Shown: in pieces, positions 34,455-46,867 of the stretch
Numbering within the stretch: the first letter of the stretch is position 1
Layout: the number at the start of each line of letters is the position of its first letter
NCBI GenBank assembly: GCA_020698575.1
Contig: CM036245.1
Coordinates: 7,107,173-7,171,172 of the forward strand
Source: Bostrychus sinensis
Lineage: Eukaryota > Chordata > Actinopteri > Gobiiformes > Eleotridae
Reading direction: 5' to 3'
DNA length: 64,000 nucleotides
The notes under the pieces: model-generated
What the model saw: the letters and a program-made list of their open reading frames with translations, nothing else
Told to the model about the DNA's origin: nothing
Databases searched by the model: none
Program-made: the position numbers and the translations under genes

Positions 34455-35595
34455 ACACAGACACACACCATCCTCACACAGACACACACTGCCTCACAGA
34501 TACACACCACCTCACAGATACACACCACCTCACAGATACACACCGGCCTCACACAGACACACACCAGCCTCACACAGACACACACCGGCCTCACACAGAC
34601 ACACACCGGCCTCACACAGACACACACCGGCCTCACACAGACACACACCGGCCTCACACAGACACACACCATCCTCACACAGACACACACCATCCTCACA
34701 CAGACACACACCGCCTCACAGATACACACCACCTCACAGATACACACCACCTCACAGATACACACCGGCCTCACACAGACACACACCAGCCTCACACAGA
34801 CACACACCAGCCTCACACAGACACACACCGGCCTCACACAGACACACACCGGCCTCACACAGACACACACCGGCCTCACACAGACACACACCGGCCTCAC
34901 ACAGACACACACCAGCCTCACACAGACACACACCAGCCTCACACAGACACACACCGCCTCACAGATACACACCAGCCTCACACAGACACACACTGGCCTC
35001 ACACAGACACACACCGACCTCACACAGACACACGCCAGCCTCACACAGACACACACTGGCCTCACACAGACACACACCGGCCTCACACAGACACACACCA
35101 GCCTCACACAGACACACACCGGCCTCACACAGACACACACCGGCCTCACACAGACACACACTGGCCTCACACAGACACACACCAGCCTCACACAGACACA
35201 CACCACCTCACAGATACACACCAGCCTCACACAGACACACACCGCCTCACAGATACACACCAGCCTCACACAGACACACACCGCCTCACAGACACACACC
35301 GCCTCACAGATACACACCAGCCTCACACAGACACACACCAGCCTCACACAGACACACACCGCCTCACAGATACACACCAGGCTCACACAGACACACACCG
35401 CCTCACAGATACACACCAGCCTCACACAGACACACACCGGCCTCACACAGACACACACCGACCTCACACAGACACACACCGCCTCACAGATACACACCAG
35501 GCTCACACAGACACACACCGCCTCACAGATACACACCGCCTCACAGACACACACCAGCCTCACACAGACACACACCAGCCTCACACAGACTCACA
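34455..35595 (+). repeat. 21-bp CA-rich minisatellite (CCTCACACAGACACACACCGG)
   Basis: About 1.14 kb. The main unit is 21 bp (CCTCACACAGACACACACC plus GG/AG), alternating with an 18-bp form CCTCACAGATACACACC. The block of three short ATACACACCAC units before long GG units occurs twice (34490-34545 and 34715-34765), so multi-unit duplication happened. The long Cys/Val-rich frames on the minus strand come from periods divisible by three. Confidence 0.95.
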
Positions 35596-36414
35596 CCAGC
35601 CAGCGTCTTTTTGTTTTAAAGTCAGCGTCAAACAGGTTTTTTAAATCTCATTTATCAACACCACTTTTGTTGCTCTTGTGTGACGTCAGAGTTTCCGTAA
35701 CAGACCTGGATCTCCTGGACCCAGAGTCATGGAAACACCAGCAGGTTTTGAGGCTACCTGTTCTAAGGCGTCCCGTACTGACACGTCCCATACTGTTCTC
35801 TCCAGTGGAAAAGCTGCCACCCAGATTTATCCAGTATTAACTCATTATTCAGCAGAGAAAACAGAGGAGCACAGCTTTGTTTGCGGTGCACAAACACTTA
35901 AACATCCTCTCGTGGCTCTGCTTTGATCCAGACTCGAGGGAATCCTTTTGAAAACTGGCCCGTCCCGTCTGAAGCGCCTTATCGCCAGGCTCACCCCTCT
36001 GTGTGCTGCGGGTCAGGTGTTATCAGGCTCGGAGTAGCAGACGGGAGCAGCCTCGCGCCCCAGCATTAGCACCTCTCCTTCTCTTCTTCTGCGGTGACAG
36101 TGAGCAGACTTCCACACACAGCAGTAGTCTGCTGCCCGATAGCCGCTGAGCCAAACACATCAAAGAGTCGCACTACAGATAAAAGCCGCACAGAAGGTCA
36201 GGGGGAAAGCTCTGGGTTTATCACAACAGGCCTGGACCAATAAGACCAAGACCTGATAGCTCCAGACCACTGAGGACTGGCATCTGCTACTGAAGGCTGG
36301 AGAGCTGCCCAACAGAACAGAGATACCATTGTGCAGTGTCAGGGTTTGTTGGCTCAGCTGAAAATGCATTTACCCCTGAACTAGAAGAAGTTTGAGTCCA
36401 AGTAAGGGCACTGG
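35596..36414. other. unique non-coding DNA
   Basis: A CRE-like TGACGTCA lies near 35680. 35940-36160 is balanced and repeat-free. No exon supported. Confidence 0.4.
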
Positions 36415-37200
36415 AAAACAATAGGTCTAAACTGGAACAAAACTAGGTTTGAACCAGAGCAAAACTAGGTCTAAACTAGGAAGAAACCTGGACAAAACCA
36501 GGACAAAACTAGGTCTAAACCAGGACAAATCCTGGACAAAAGTAAGACTAAACCAGGACAAAACTTGGACAAAACTTGGACAAAACTAGGTCTAAACTAG
36601 GATGAAACCTGGACAAAACCTGGACAAAACCAGGACAAAACTAGGACTAAACCAGGACAAAACTTGGACAAAACTAGGTCTAAACTAGGATGAAACCTGG
36701 ACAAAACCTGGACAAAACCAGGACAAAACTGGGACTAAACCTGGACAAAACCAGGACAAAACTAGGACTAAACCAGGACAAAACCAGGTCTACACCAGGT
36801 CTAAACCAGGACAAAACCAGGACAAATCTAGGACTAAACCAGGACAAAACCTGGACAAAACTAGGACTGAACCAGGACAAAACTAGGACAAAACCAGGAC
36901 AAAACTAGGACTAAACCAGGACAAAATCTGGACAAAACTAGGACTAAACCAGAACAAAACCAGGTCTACACCAGGTCTAAACTAGGACAAAACCAGAACA
37001 AAACAAGGACAAAACTAGGTCTATACCATGCCTAAACTAGGACCAAACCATGACTAATCCAGGAGCCAACAAGGACTAAACCAGGACAAAACCTGGACAA
37101 AAGGTCTAAGCCAGGATTAATCTAGGATCAAACTAGGACTAAACCAAGTCTAAACTGGGATCAGCCCCAACTAACGCAGGACTAAATCAGGACTTAAACT
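36415..37200 (+). repeat. minisatellite locus D, 11-bp CAAAACCAGGA/CTAAACCAGGA units
   Basis: About 70 units mixing CTAAACCAGGA, CAAAACTAGGA and CAAAACCTGGA. The CAAAACTAGGT and CTAAACCAGGA forms are the same sub-units that build the 33-bp trimer of locus E. Short multi-unit duplications are visible (36590-36640 and 36690-36730). Confidence 0.92.
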
Positions 37201-37904
37201 GCAAATAACTCCTGAGTACCACCAGAAGAAGCCCACGTACCACCACTGACACCTGTACCACAGTTTGAGAACCACTGATATCTTCACGTTTTTGGATATT
37301 TCTGCTTTACCATTGCTACAGAAACACCGTCTCTGCCTCCAGTTTGTCATAATCCCCTGTAACGGCCCTCAGACAACTTTAGTGACTCACTGCTAATCCA
37401 CTGCTAATGCTAATTTTATTGTCAAGTCTAGTGTAGTAAAACTTTATTCGTCCCCGGAGGCAGACAGGCTGTAAAACAGTGGTTAACAAGACAAGCGCTA
37501 ACAGCCATTAATACCCATTACAATAACCTTATATTCTTAATGTTGCATATTGTTCATCTTAATGCTAGAAAGATGGGTTTTGTGTGTGAAATGACATATT
37601 TTAGCTGCAGCAGAGGTGGCAGGGGGGAGGGGGATTGCAGTGGTCTATGGCCCATGTTAAACTCGTCCAGATTAGAGCCGCTCTGAGTCCAGCTGGTCCG
37701 TCCACAGACCTGCAGTTAGGGCTTATGGAAAGAGCTAACATGGACGACCTGCCACACTGCAAAATGGCTTCAGCATATCTTTGCAGCCTTTGCCAGGTCA
37801 GGCCAACAAATAAGAGGAAAGTGCACTGCTCGGAGCACTGACAATGAGCAGAGATAATGTGTAATTTAAAAGTAAGCAAACTTATGAAACTTTGCTAATT
37901 TGGT
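37201..37904. other. unique non-coding DNA
   Basis: No repeat family recognised. Overlapping frames on both strands at 37601-37879 without splice logic. Confidence 0.4.
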
Positions 37905-38545
37905 TAAGGTAGACTTGATTGTTCCCAAATTTGTTCTCTGCATTTGACCCATCCTTTAGTGCCACTGTCAGGAGCAGTGGGCGACCGCAGTGAAGCCCCC
38001 TGGGACCCTTCTCCAGATCTTGAGCCAGGATCCTGGTCAGGACCTAGCTGGAGGATTAAGTCCAATGCACATCGGAGTGACACTCGTCATTGGCGCATGT
38101 TTGTGGTTGATTGGGGAAACCAGAGAAAACCCACCCAGACACAGGGAGAACATGCAAACTCCACACAGAAAGGCCGCGCATGGGACTGGGATTTGAACCA
38201 TACCGCCTTGTGGATGCCCGATCCCGTTAGACCTCGGAAGCTAAGCAGGGAGACCGCTGGGTAAATACCAGGAAGCCGGTGTGAGTGAGTGGTTGGTGGT
38301 GGTCGGAGGTCCGTTGGCGCAGATGTGTGCAGCCGCGCTTCTGTCAGTCTACCCCAGAGGAAACTGTGGCTACAAAACGTAGCTTACCACCACCGAGTAT
38401 GGAGTGAATAAAATACCCCTTCCCTTCTGTGTAAAGAGCTTTGGGTGACTTGTGTCATAGGTAAAGCGCTATACAAATACCATTCCCTTTCCCTTGAACC
38501 AGGATCTTCTTGCTGTGAGGCGAGAGTGCTAACCACTTTACCAAC
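37905..38545 (-). mobile_element. tRNA-headed retroposon, near full length, host of a SINE
   Basis: Read on the minus strand it begins near 38545 with an A-box-like GTTGGTAAAGTGGTTAGCA, then CTCACAGCAAGAAGATCCTG and a B-box-like GGTTCAAATCCC once the insertion is removed. The body has GTGTGGAGTTTGCATGTTCT and the 3' part GGATGGGTCAAATGCAGAG, ending AAGTCTACC. The best copy of this family here. A SINE at 38201-38493 splits it within the B-box word. Confidence 0.82.
38201..38493 (+). mobile_element. 5S rRNA-derived SINE (SINE3/DeuSINE type)
   Basis: The head follows 5S rRNA (CATACCGCC, GCCCGATCCCGTTAGACCTC, GGAAGCTAAGCAGG, GGAGACCGC), from knowledge of vertebrate 5S rRNA. About 25 nt between the A-box and the GGAGACCGC word are missing. 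The middle is a Deu-type core (TCTGTCAGTCTACCCCAGAG, TGTGGCTACAAAACGTAGC) and the tail is GCTTTGGGTGACTTG then AAAGCGCTATACAAATACC. The duplication TTGAACCA flanks it (38193-38200 and 38494-38501). Confidence 0.88.
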
Positions 38546-38947
38546 GTGCCATTTAACCCCTGTGTGACTCTTGGCTCAGCTTTACTCTCGTTTTCTCCTC
38601 CTCATATCCCTATAAAATCTTTTTAGTTGCCTTGACATGACCGACATTTAGGAAATAAATCCATCTCTGACTTGTTATGGCGGACCAGGACGTCGAGACT
38701 TCAGAGACTCTGAAACTGTTTAAAAAGTTGCATAGTTCTGCTTTAATGCCATTCTTTCATCTGTTGGTGTCATATCTAACTAAAATGCACAGACCATGCT
38801 TAATGCTACTGGCTTTGTGTCTCACAGTGCCCCCCTCTTTATTCATACATTGTTAAACATTAAGAAACGTCCTATTCCTATTTATTTTTCACTAATATGG
38901 ACAGCAACTAATTGTGAAGCCTGCAGTGCTACGCCAGCACACAAATG
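38546..38947. other. unique non-coding DNA
   Basis: Nothing supportable. Confidence 0.4.
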
Positions 38948-38955
38948 TCTAAACA

Positions 38956-39673
38956 TGTGGTTCCCAAAGTGGGGTCTGGGGCCCCCTGTGGGTCCGCGAA
39001 GGTACTGCAGGGGGGCCCCCAGAGGCTGTCTATATTAAGTACATAAAAGGAAATTGAGTTTGAAATGCACTGTAAAAAACAATGCTGCAAAAACTCAAGG
39101 CAACAGGATCCCTCAAGATTTTTGAGTTTTGGTGATCAACTCAAAATCTCAAGTTTTCAACAACTAATATTTTTTTACTCACCAAATTTAACGTTCATAC
39201 ATCTAAAAACTTGAAATTTTAAGTTTTACTCACTATCTCTCACTGTAAAAAGTATAAAAAAAAATACTACATTTAACAAAAGAATAACTTTTTCTGAGGC
39301 TGTAAGATGAGTAAAAAAATAATGATAGAGAGAAAAAGTAAAAAAATTAGAAAAGTTTTTAGACGTATGAACATCAAATTAAGTGAAAGTGTGGAAAACT
39401 TCAGATTTTGAGTTGGCCCCAAAAATCTTGACGGATCCTTTGCCTTGAGTTATTGAGTTTTTGCAGCATTTTATTATTTTTTTTTACAATGCATTTGTTT
39501 AAAAATACAACTGTAAAACACTTTTAGCCAATAGTGTCTTTTGTAATGTTTTTATAGAAATATATGGAGAAAAACATGAAAATAAAATTTGAGATCGAGG
39601 GAAGTTGGGGCTCCGCGTGGGATTTTGGTAAATTTAAGGGGGCCGTGACGCTCCTGACTTTGGGAATGGTTGG
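38956..39673. mobile_element. hAT MITE (TGGTTCCCAAAGTGGGGTC family) with a nested foldback
   Basis: Left end TGTGGTTCCCAAAGTGGGGT and right end CTTTGGGAATGGTTGG are imperfect inverted repeats. An exact 8-bp duplication TCTAAACA lies at 38948-38955 and 39674-39681. The subterminal GGGTCTGGGGCCCCCTGTGG is typical of common hAT elements. The interior is mostly a second element (39063-39496). Confidence 0.9.
39063..39496. mobile_element. foldback/MITE with ~150-bp inverted arms, nested
   Basis: 39063-39215 and 39350-39496 are imperfect reverse complements: ATGCACTGTAAAAAA, ATGCTGCAAAAACTCAA, CAAGATTTTTGAG, CTCAAAATCTCAAGTTTTC against their complements on the right. The ends read AAATGCA/TGCATTT. 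It sits inside the hAT MITE and so is younger than it. Confidence 0.8.
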
Positions 39674-40279
39674 TCTAAACAAACAGTAGTTAATGTCGTT
39701 ATCTTTTCACACCTTCACACTCTTAAAAACAGCATCACGTAAAGACACAAAATGGCCGCCTTGCTCTGTTACTGTGCCTTTACTTGGCCTTTAAAGAAAT
39801 GCTTTGTCTTGCTTTAGCACTAAGTTGGACATAATTAGTCCCTAAGTGAGCCGGCGTGGTGCGGTAACAGAGTTTAATCGGTGAACTGACTGCACATGGC
39901 GCCTCTAACTGGATTTTAACGCTGGGGTTTTTCACATGAAGACCAAAGACTCGCCGCCTCATGCCTGCGTTTCACGGCGACCGTCGCTGTAAAAACACTA
40001 ATGGGTCGGACGCCCGGCTGGTGCTAATTCAATTGGGCTTTAGTGCCGCGGCCGCGATCACGGTAATTCTTTTATTGCCGGCTCTGAACAGATTGTAATG
40101 GTTTGTGTGTGAACGGCAAACACGTTGTAAATCAGGAGGGAGCGCGGCTAAGTGACCAGTCTGTTAGAGTTAATGGGAGGGAAGGCTCACTGGTCATGTG
40201 TTTGTCCAGCTTTTAAAGGGTTTTTTAGAAACAGTGAGAGGGACTGGGATACGCGACGACTTGGGACATACATGCTTTT
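39674..40279. other. unique, balanced non-coding DNA
   Basis: 39780-40150 is repeat-free, with features that would suit a conserved non-coding element (GCTAATTCAATTGGGC, GCCGCGGCCGCGATCACGG). This is a composition-based guess. It directly precedes satellite locus E. Confidence 0.4.
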
Positions 40280-43200
40280 AGGTCTAAACCAGGACGAAAC
40301 AGGAAGAAACAAGGACAAAAACATGACTAAACCAGAACTAAACTATAGATTTTAACCAAGACAAAACTAAGTCTAAACCAGTACCTAACCAGGACAAAAC
40401 TAGATCTAAACCAGTACCTAACCAAGACAAAACTAGATCTAAACCAGTACCTAATCAGGACAAAACTACATCTAAACCAGTACCTAATCAGGACAAAACT
40501 AGATCTAAACCAGTACCTAATCAGGACAAAACTACATCTAAACCAGTACCTAACCAAGACAAAACTAGGTCTAAACCAGTACCTAACCAAGACAAAACTA
40601 GATCTAAACCAGTACCTAACCAAGACAAAACTAGGTCTAAACCAGTACCTAACCAAGACAAAACTAGATCTAAACCAGTACCTAATCAGGACAAAACTAG
40701 GTCTAAACCAGTACCTAATCAGGACAAAACTAGATCTAAACCAGTACCTAACCAAGACAAAACTAGATCTAAACCAGTACCTAATCAGGACAAAACTAGG
40801 TCTAAACCAGTACCTAACCAAGACAAAACTAGATCTAAACCAGTACCTAACCAAGACAAAACTAGATCTAAACCAGTACCTAACCAAGACAAAACTAGAT
40901 CTAAACCAGTACCTAACCAAGACAAAACTAGATCTAAACCAGTACCTAACCAAGACAAAACTAGATCTAAACCAGTACCTAACCAAGACAAAACTAGATC
41001 TAAACCAGTACCTAATCAGGACAAAACTAGGTCTAAACCAGTACCTAATCAGGACAAAACTAGATCTAAACCAGTACCTAACCAAGACAAAACTAGGTCT
41101 AAACCAGTACCTAATCAGGACAAAACTAGGTCTAAACCAGTACCTAACCAGGACAAAACTAGATCTAAACCAGTACCTAACCAAGACAAAACTAGGTCTA
41201 AACCAGTACCTAATCAGGACAAAACTAGGTCTAAACCAGTACCTAACCAGGACAAAACTAGGTCTAAACCAGTACCTAACCAGGACAAAACTAGATCTAA
41301 ACCAGTACCTAACCAGGACAAAACTAGGTCTAAACCAGTACCTAATCAGGACAAAACTAGGTCTAAACCAGTACCTAATCAGGACAAAACTAGGTCTAAA
41401 CCAGTACCTAATCAGGACAAAACTAGGTCTAAACCAGTACCTAACCAGGACAAAACTAGGTCTAAACCAGTACCTAATCAGGACAAAACTAGGTCTAAAC
41501 CAGTACCTAATCAGGACAAAACTAGGTCTAAACCAATACCTAATCAGGACAAAACTAGGTCTAAACCAGTACCTAATCAGGACAAAACTAGGTCTAAACC
41601 AGTACCTAACCAGGACAAAACTAGGTCTAAACCAGTACTTAATCAGGACAAAACTAGGTCTAAACCAGTACCTAACCAGGACAAAACTAGATCTAAACCA
41701 GTACCTAACCAAGACAAAACTAGGTCTAAACCAGTACCTAACCAGGACAAAACTAGATCTAAACCAGTACCTAATCAGGACAAAACTAGGTCTAAACCAG
41801 TACCTAACCAGGACAAAACTAGGTCTAAACCAGTACTTAATCAGGACAAAACTAGGTCTAAACCAGTACCTAATCAGGACAAAACTAGGTCTAAACCAGT
41901 ACCTAACCAGGACAAAACTAGGTCTAAACCAGTACCTAATCAGGACAAAACTAGGTCTAAACCAGTACCTAACCAGGACAAAACTAGGTCTAAACCAGTA
42001 CCTAACCAGGACAAAACTAGGTCTAAACCAGTACTTAATCAGGACAAAACTAGATCTAAACCAGTACCTAACAAAGACAAAACTAGATCTAAACCAGTAC
42101 CTAACCAGGACAAAACTAGGTCTAAACCAGTACCTAACCAGGACAAAACTAGATCTAAACCAGTACCTAATCAGGACAAAACTAGGTCTAAACCAGTACC
42201 TAATCAGGACAAAACTAGATCTAAACCAGTACCTAATCAGGACAAAACTAGATCTAAACCAGTACCTAATCAGGACAAAACTAGATCTAAACCAGTACCT
42301 AATCAGGACAAAACTAGATCTAAACCAGTACCTAATCAGGACAAAACTAGGTCTAAAGCAGTACCTAACCAGGACAAAACTAGGTCTAAACCAGTACCTA
42401 ATCAGGACAAAACTAGGTCTAAACCAGTACTTAATCAGGACAAAACTAGGTCTAAACCAGTACCTAATCAGGACAAAACTAGGTCTAAACCAGTACCTAA
42501 CCAGGACAAAACTAGGTCTAAACCAGTACCTAATCAGGACAAAACTAGGTCTAAACCAGTACCTAACCAGGACAAAACTAGGTCTAAACCAGTACCTAAT
42601 CAGGACAAAACTAGATCTAAACCAGTACCTAACCAGGACAAAACTAGATCTAAACCAGTACCTAATCAGGACAAAACTAGGTCTAAACCAGTACCTAACC
42701 AGGACAAAACTAGATCTAAACCAGTACTTAACCAAGACAAAACTAGGTCTAAACCAGTACCTAATCAGGACAAAACTAGATCTAAACCAGTACCTAACCA
42801 GGACAAAACTAGGTCTAAACCAGTACCTAATCAGGACAAAACTAGGTCTAAACCAGTACCTAACCAGGACAAAACTAGGTCTAAACCAGTACCTAACCAG
42901 GACAAAACTAGGTCTAAACCAGTACCTAACCAGGACAAAACTAGATCTAAACCAGTACCTAACCAGGACAAAACTAGGTCTAAACCAGTACCTAACCAGG
43001 ACAAAACTAGATCTAAACCAGTACCTAACCAGGACAAAACTAGATCTAAACCAGTACCTAACCAGGACAAAACTAGATCTAAACCAGTACCTAATCAGGA
43101 CAAAACTAGATCTAAACCAGTACCTAACCAGGACAAAACTAGATCTAAACCAGTACCTAACCAGGACAAAACTAGATCTAAACCAGTACCTAATCAGGAC

Positions 43201-45975
43201 AAAACTAGATCTAAACCAGTACCTAACAAAGACAAAACTAGGTCTAAACCAGTACCTAACCAGGACAAAACTAGATCTAAACCAGTACCTAACAAAGACA
43301 AAACTAGGTCTAAACCAGTACCTAATCAGGACAAAACTAGGTCTAAACCAGTACCTAACCAGGACAAAACTAGGTCTAAACCAGTACCTAATCAGGACAA
43401 AACTAGGTCTAAACCAGTACCTAACCAAGACAAAACTAGATCTAAACCAGGACAAAACTAGATCTAAACCAGTACCTAACCAGGACAAAACTAGGTCTAA
43501 ACCAGTACCTAATCAGGACAAAACTAGATCTAAACCAGTACCTAACCAGGACAAAACTAGATCTAAACCAGTACCTAACCAGGACAAAACTAGATCTAAA
43601 CCAGTACCTAATCAGGACAAAACTAGATCTAAACCAGTACCTAACCAGGACAAAACTAGATCTAAACCAGTACCTAACCAGGACAAAACTAGATCTAAAC
43701 CAGTACCTAACCAGGACAAAACTAGATCTAAACCAGTACCTAACCAGGACAAAACTAGGTCTAAACCAGTACCTAATCAGGACAAAACTAGATCTAAACC
43801 AGTACCTAACCAGGACAAAACTAGGTCTAAACCAGTACCTAACCAGGACAAAACTAGATCTAAACCAGTACCTAACCAGGACAAAACTAGATCTAAACCA
43901 GTACCTAACCAGGACAAAACTAGATCTAAACCAGTACCTAACCAGGACAAAACTAGATCTAAACCAGTACCTAACCAAGACAAAACTAGATCTAAACCAG
44001 TACCTAATCAGGACAAAACTAGATCTAAACCAGTACCTAACAAAGACAAAACTAGGTCTAAACCAGTACCTAACCAGGACAAAACTAGATCTAAACCAGT
44101 ACCTAACAAAGACAAAACTAGGTCTAAACCAGTACCTAATCAGGACAAAACTAGGTCTAAACCAGTACCTAACCAGGACAAAACTAGGTCTAAACCAGTA
44201 CCTAATCAGGACAAAACTAGGTCTAAACCAGTACCTAACCAAGACAAAACTAGATCTAAACCAGTACCTAATCAGGACAAAACTAGGTCTAAACCAGTAC
44301 CTAATCAGGACAAAACTACATCTAAACCAGTACCTAATCAGGACAAAACTAGATCTAAACCAGTACCTAATCAGGACAAAACTAGATCTAAACCAGTACC
44401 TAATCAGGACAAAACTAGATCTAAACCAGTACCTAATCAGGACAAAACTAGATCTAAACCAGTACCTAATCAGGACAAAACTAGGTCTAAACCAGTACCT
44501 AATCAGGACAAAACTAGGTCTAAACCAGTACCTAACCAGGACAAAACTAGATCTAAACCAGTACCTAATCAGGACAAAACTAGATCTAAATCAGTACCTA
44601 ATCAGGACAAAACTACGTCTAAACCAGTACCTAACCAGGACAAAACTAGGTCTAAACCAGTACCTAATCAGGACAAAACTAGATCTAAACCAGTACCTAA
44701 CCAGGACAAAACTAGATCTAAACCAGGACAAAACTAGATCTAAACCAGTACCTAACCAGGACAAAACTAGATCTAAACCAGTACCTAACCAGGACAAAAC
44801 TAGGTCTAAACCAGTACCTAATCAGGACAAAACTAGATCTAAACCAGTACCTAACCAGGACAAAACTAGATCTAAACCAGTACCTAACCAGGACAAAACT
44901 AGATCTAAACCAGTACCTAATCAGGACAAAACTAGATCTAAACCAGTACCTAACCAGGACAAAACTAGATCTAAACCAGTACCTAACCAGGACAAAACTA
45001 GGTCTAAACCAGTACCTAATCAGGACAAAACTAGATCTAAACCAGTACCTAACCAGGACAAAACTAGATCTAAACCAGTACCTAACCAGGACAAAACTAG
45101 ATCTAAACCAGTACCTAACCAGGACAAAACTAGGTCTAAACCAGTACCTAATCAGGACAAAACTAGATCTAAACCAGTACCTAACCAGGACAAAACTAGA
45201 TCTAAACCAGTACCTAACCAGGACAAAACTAGATCTAAACCAGTACCTAACCAGGACAAAACTAGATCTAAACCAGTACCTAACCAGGACAAAACTAGAT
45301 CTAAACCAGTACCTAATCAGGACAAAACTAGATCTAAACCAGTACCTAAGCAGGAGAAAACTAGATCTAAACCAGTACCTAATCAGGACAAAACTAGGTC
45401 TAAACCAGTACCTAACCAGGACAAAACTAGATCTAAACCAGTACCTAACCAGGACAAAACTAGGTCTAAACCAGTACCTAATCAGGACAAAACTAGATCT
45501 AAACCAGTACCTAACCAGGACAAAACTAGATCTAAACCAGTACCTAACCAGGACAAAACTAGGTCTAAACCAGTACCTAATCAGGACAAAACTAGATCTA
45601 AACCAGTACCTAACCAGGACAAAACTAGATCTAAACCAGTACCTAACCAGGACAAAACTAGATCTAAACCAGTACCTAACCAAGACAAAACTAGGTCTAA
45701 ACCAGTACCTAATCAGGACAAAACTAGATCTAAACCAGTACCTAACCAGGACAAAACTAGATCTAAACCAGTACCTAACCAGGACAAAACTAGGTCTAAA
45801 CCAGTACCTAATCAGGACAAAACTAGATCTAAACCAGTACCTAACCAGGACAAAACTAGATCTAAACCAGTACCTAACCAGGACAAAACTAGATCTAAAC
45901 CAGTACCTAACCAGGACAAAACTAGATCTAAACCAGTACCTAACCAGGAAAAAAACTAGGTCTAAACCAGGATTT
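40280..45975 (+). repeat. locus E: 33-bp satellite-like array, about 170 units
   Basis: Unit = CTAAACCAGTA + CCTAACCAGGA + CAAAACTAGGT, three 11-bp sub-units. Variants are AGGTCT/AGATCT (the latter a BglII site), AACCAGG/AATCAGG/AACCAAG/AACAAAG. Two shortened 22-bp units lie at about 43441 and 44717. Because 33 is divisible by three, two minus-strand frames stay open for over a thousand codons. These are not a gene. Borders fade into monomeric TAAACCAGGA words at 40280-40345 and 45955-45975. Confidence 0.98.
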
Positions 45976-46867
45976 TCAGACTTTTTTGTGTCTGAGTTTT
46001 GGAAGTTTCTGACATTTTTCATTTTGTAGTAAAATGGCATTTTACAAAAAGTAAAAAGGTATTTTTCTATGATTCTGTTCAAAATATAATCGTTTAACAG
46101 CTCTGCACTCTGCTGGTCTTTTCACCTTTTCTTTGTAACAGGAGTCAAGTAATTATTGGAAACGTTGTCTTTTAGTCACAATGTTTTTAAAGGCTGTAAA
46201 ATGTGCTGCTGTTTTAGAGGAGACCAAGATTGATTTAAAAAGACAAATAAAAGCATAATATAGCCCCTTTAAGATGAAAATTGACCATATTTTGCCATAT
46301 TTTTGTCCATTTTCTGATTAGTTGTATCTATACAGTTGCATTCAGGTGGTTTTCTTTGTCTTAGTATAGTATAGTAGTATAGTAATGTAGTTTTTCTTAC
46401 ACATACTGTTTATTTAATTGTTTGTTTTTTATTGTATGCACAGATTATTTTAGGTTTGTAAAAATGATCATGTGTTTTTTGTAATATTGCTGGTTTATTG
46501 GAGAAATATGCTTTTTCTTCCTTGGTTACATTGCATTCCTTTGACACATTAGAGACAAACTGAGATAATGCGGTCATGTGTTAGGCTGCGTCCACACTGA
46601 CACCAGAGTGCACAGATCACTTCAGCTCATCTCAGTGTGAACCGACCAAACCAGATTTAAAACAATCTGAATCAGGATCAGGACACCTCCGCAAATTTAT
46701 CTGTGCATCAGCAAAGTGTGAAAAACAAACAAAACTCATGTGAGCAACATTCCTGACATCTCTGTACTTCCTCATTTTAACTTAATCACACAATGGGTAA
46801 CTACTTGAGTATTTACTACTTATTTAACTTATCTCAAAGATCAGTTTTTATATTTACTGTGTTTTAA
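45976..46867. other. AT-rich DNA with two MITE end fragments
   Basis: AGCATAATATAGCCCCTTTA (about 46252-46271) is an inverted end of the TTAA AGGTCCC family. TTAGGCTGCGTCCACACTGA (from 46582) with AGTGTGAACCGACC looks like the end of another common DNA transposon. No gene. Confidence 0.5.

Noticed and set aside
34430..35584. 384-codon Cys/Val-rich minus-strand frame
   Set aside because: Product of 21- and 18-bp CA-rich units; no non-repeat coding part.
38201..38270. A genuine 5S rRNA gene
   Set aside because: The 5S-like part is incomplete, lacks about 25 internal nt, and is joined to a SINE core and tail within a target duplication.
40327..46082. Minus-strand open frames of 1053, 454 and 266 codons with an 11-residue repeat (RYWFRPSFVLV)
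   Set aside because: They are the 33-bp array read in frame. 33 is a multiple of three and the unit lacks stops in two frames. There is no unique N-terminal domain, promoter or splice context, and the frames shift wherever a 22-bp unit occurs.
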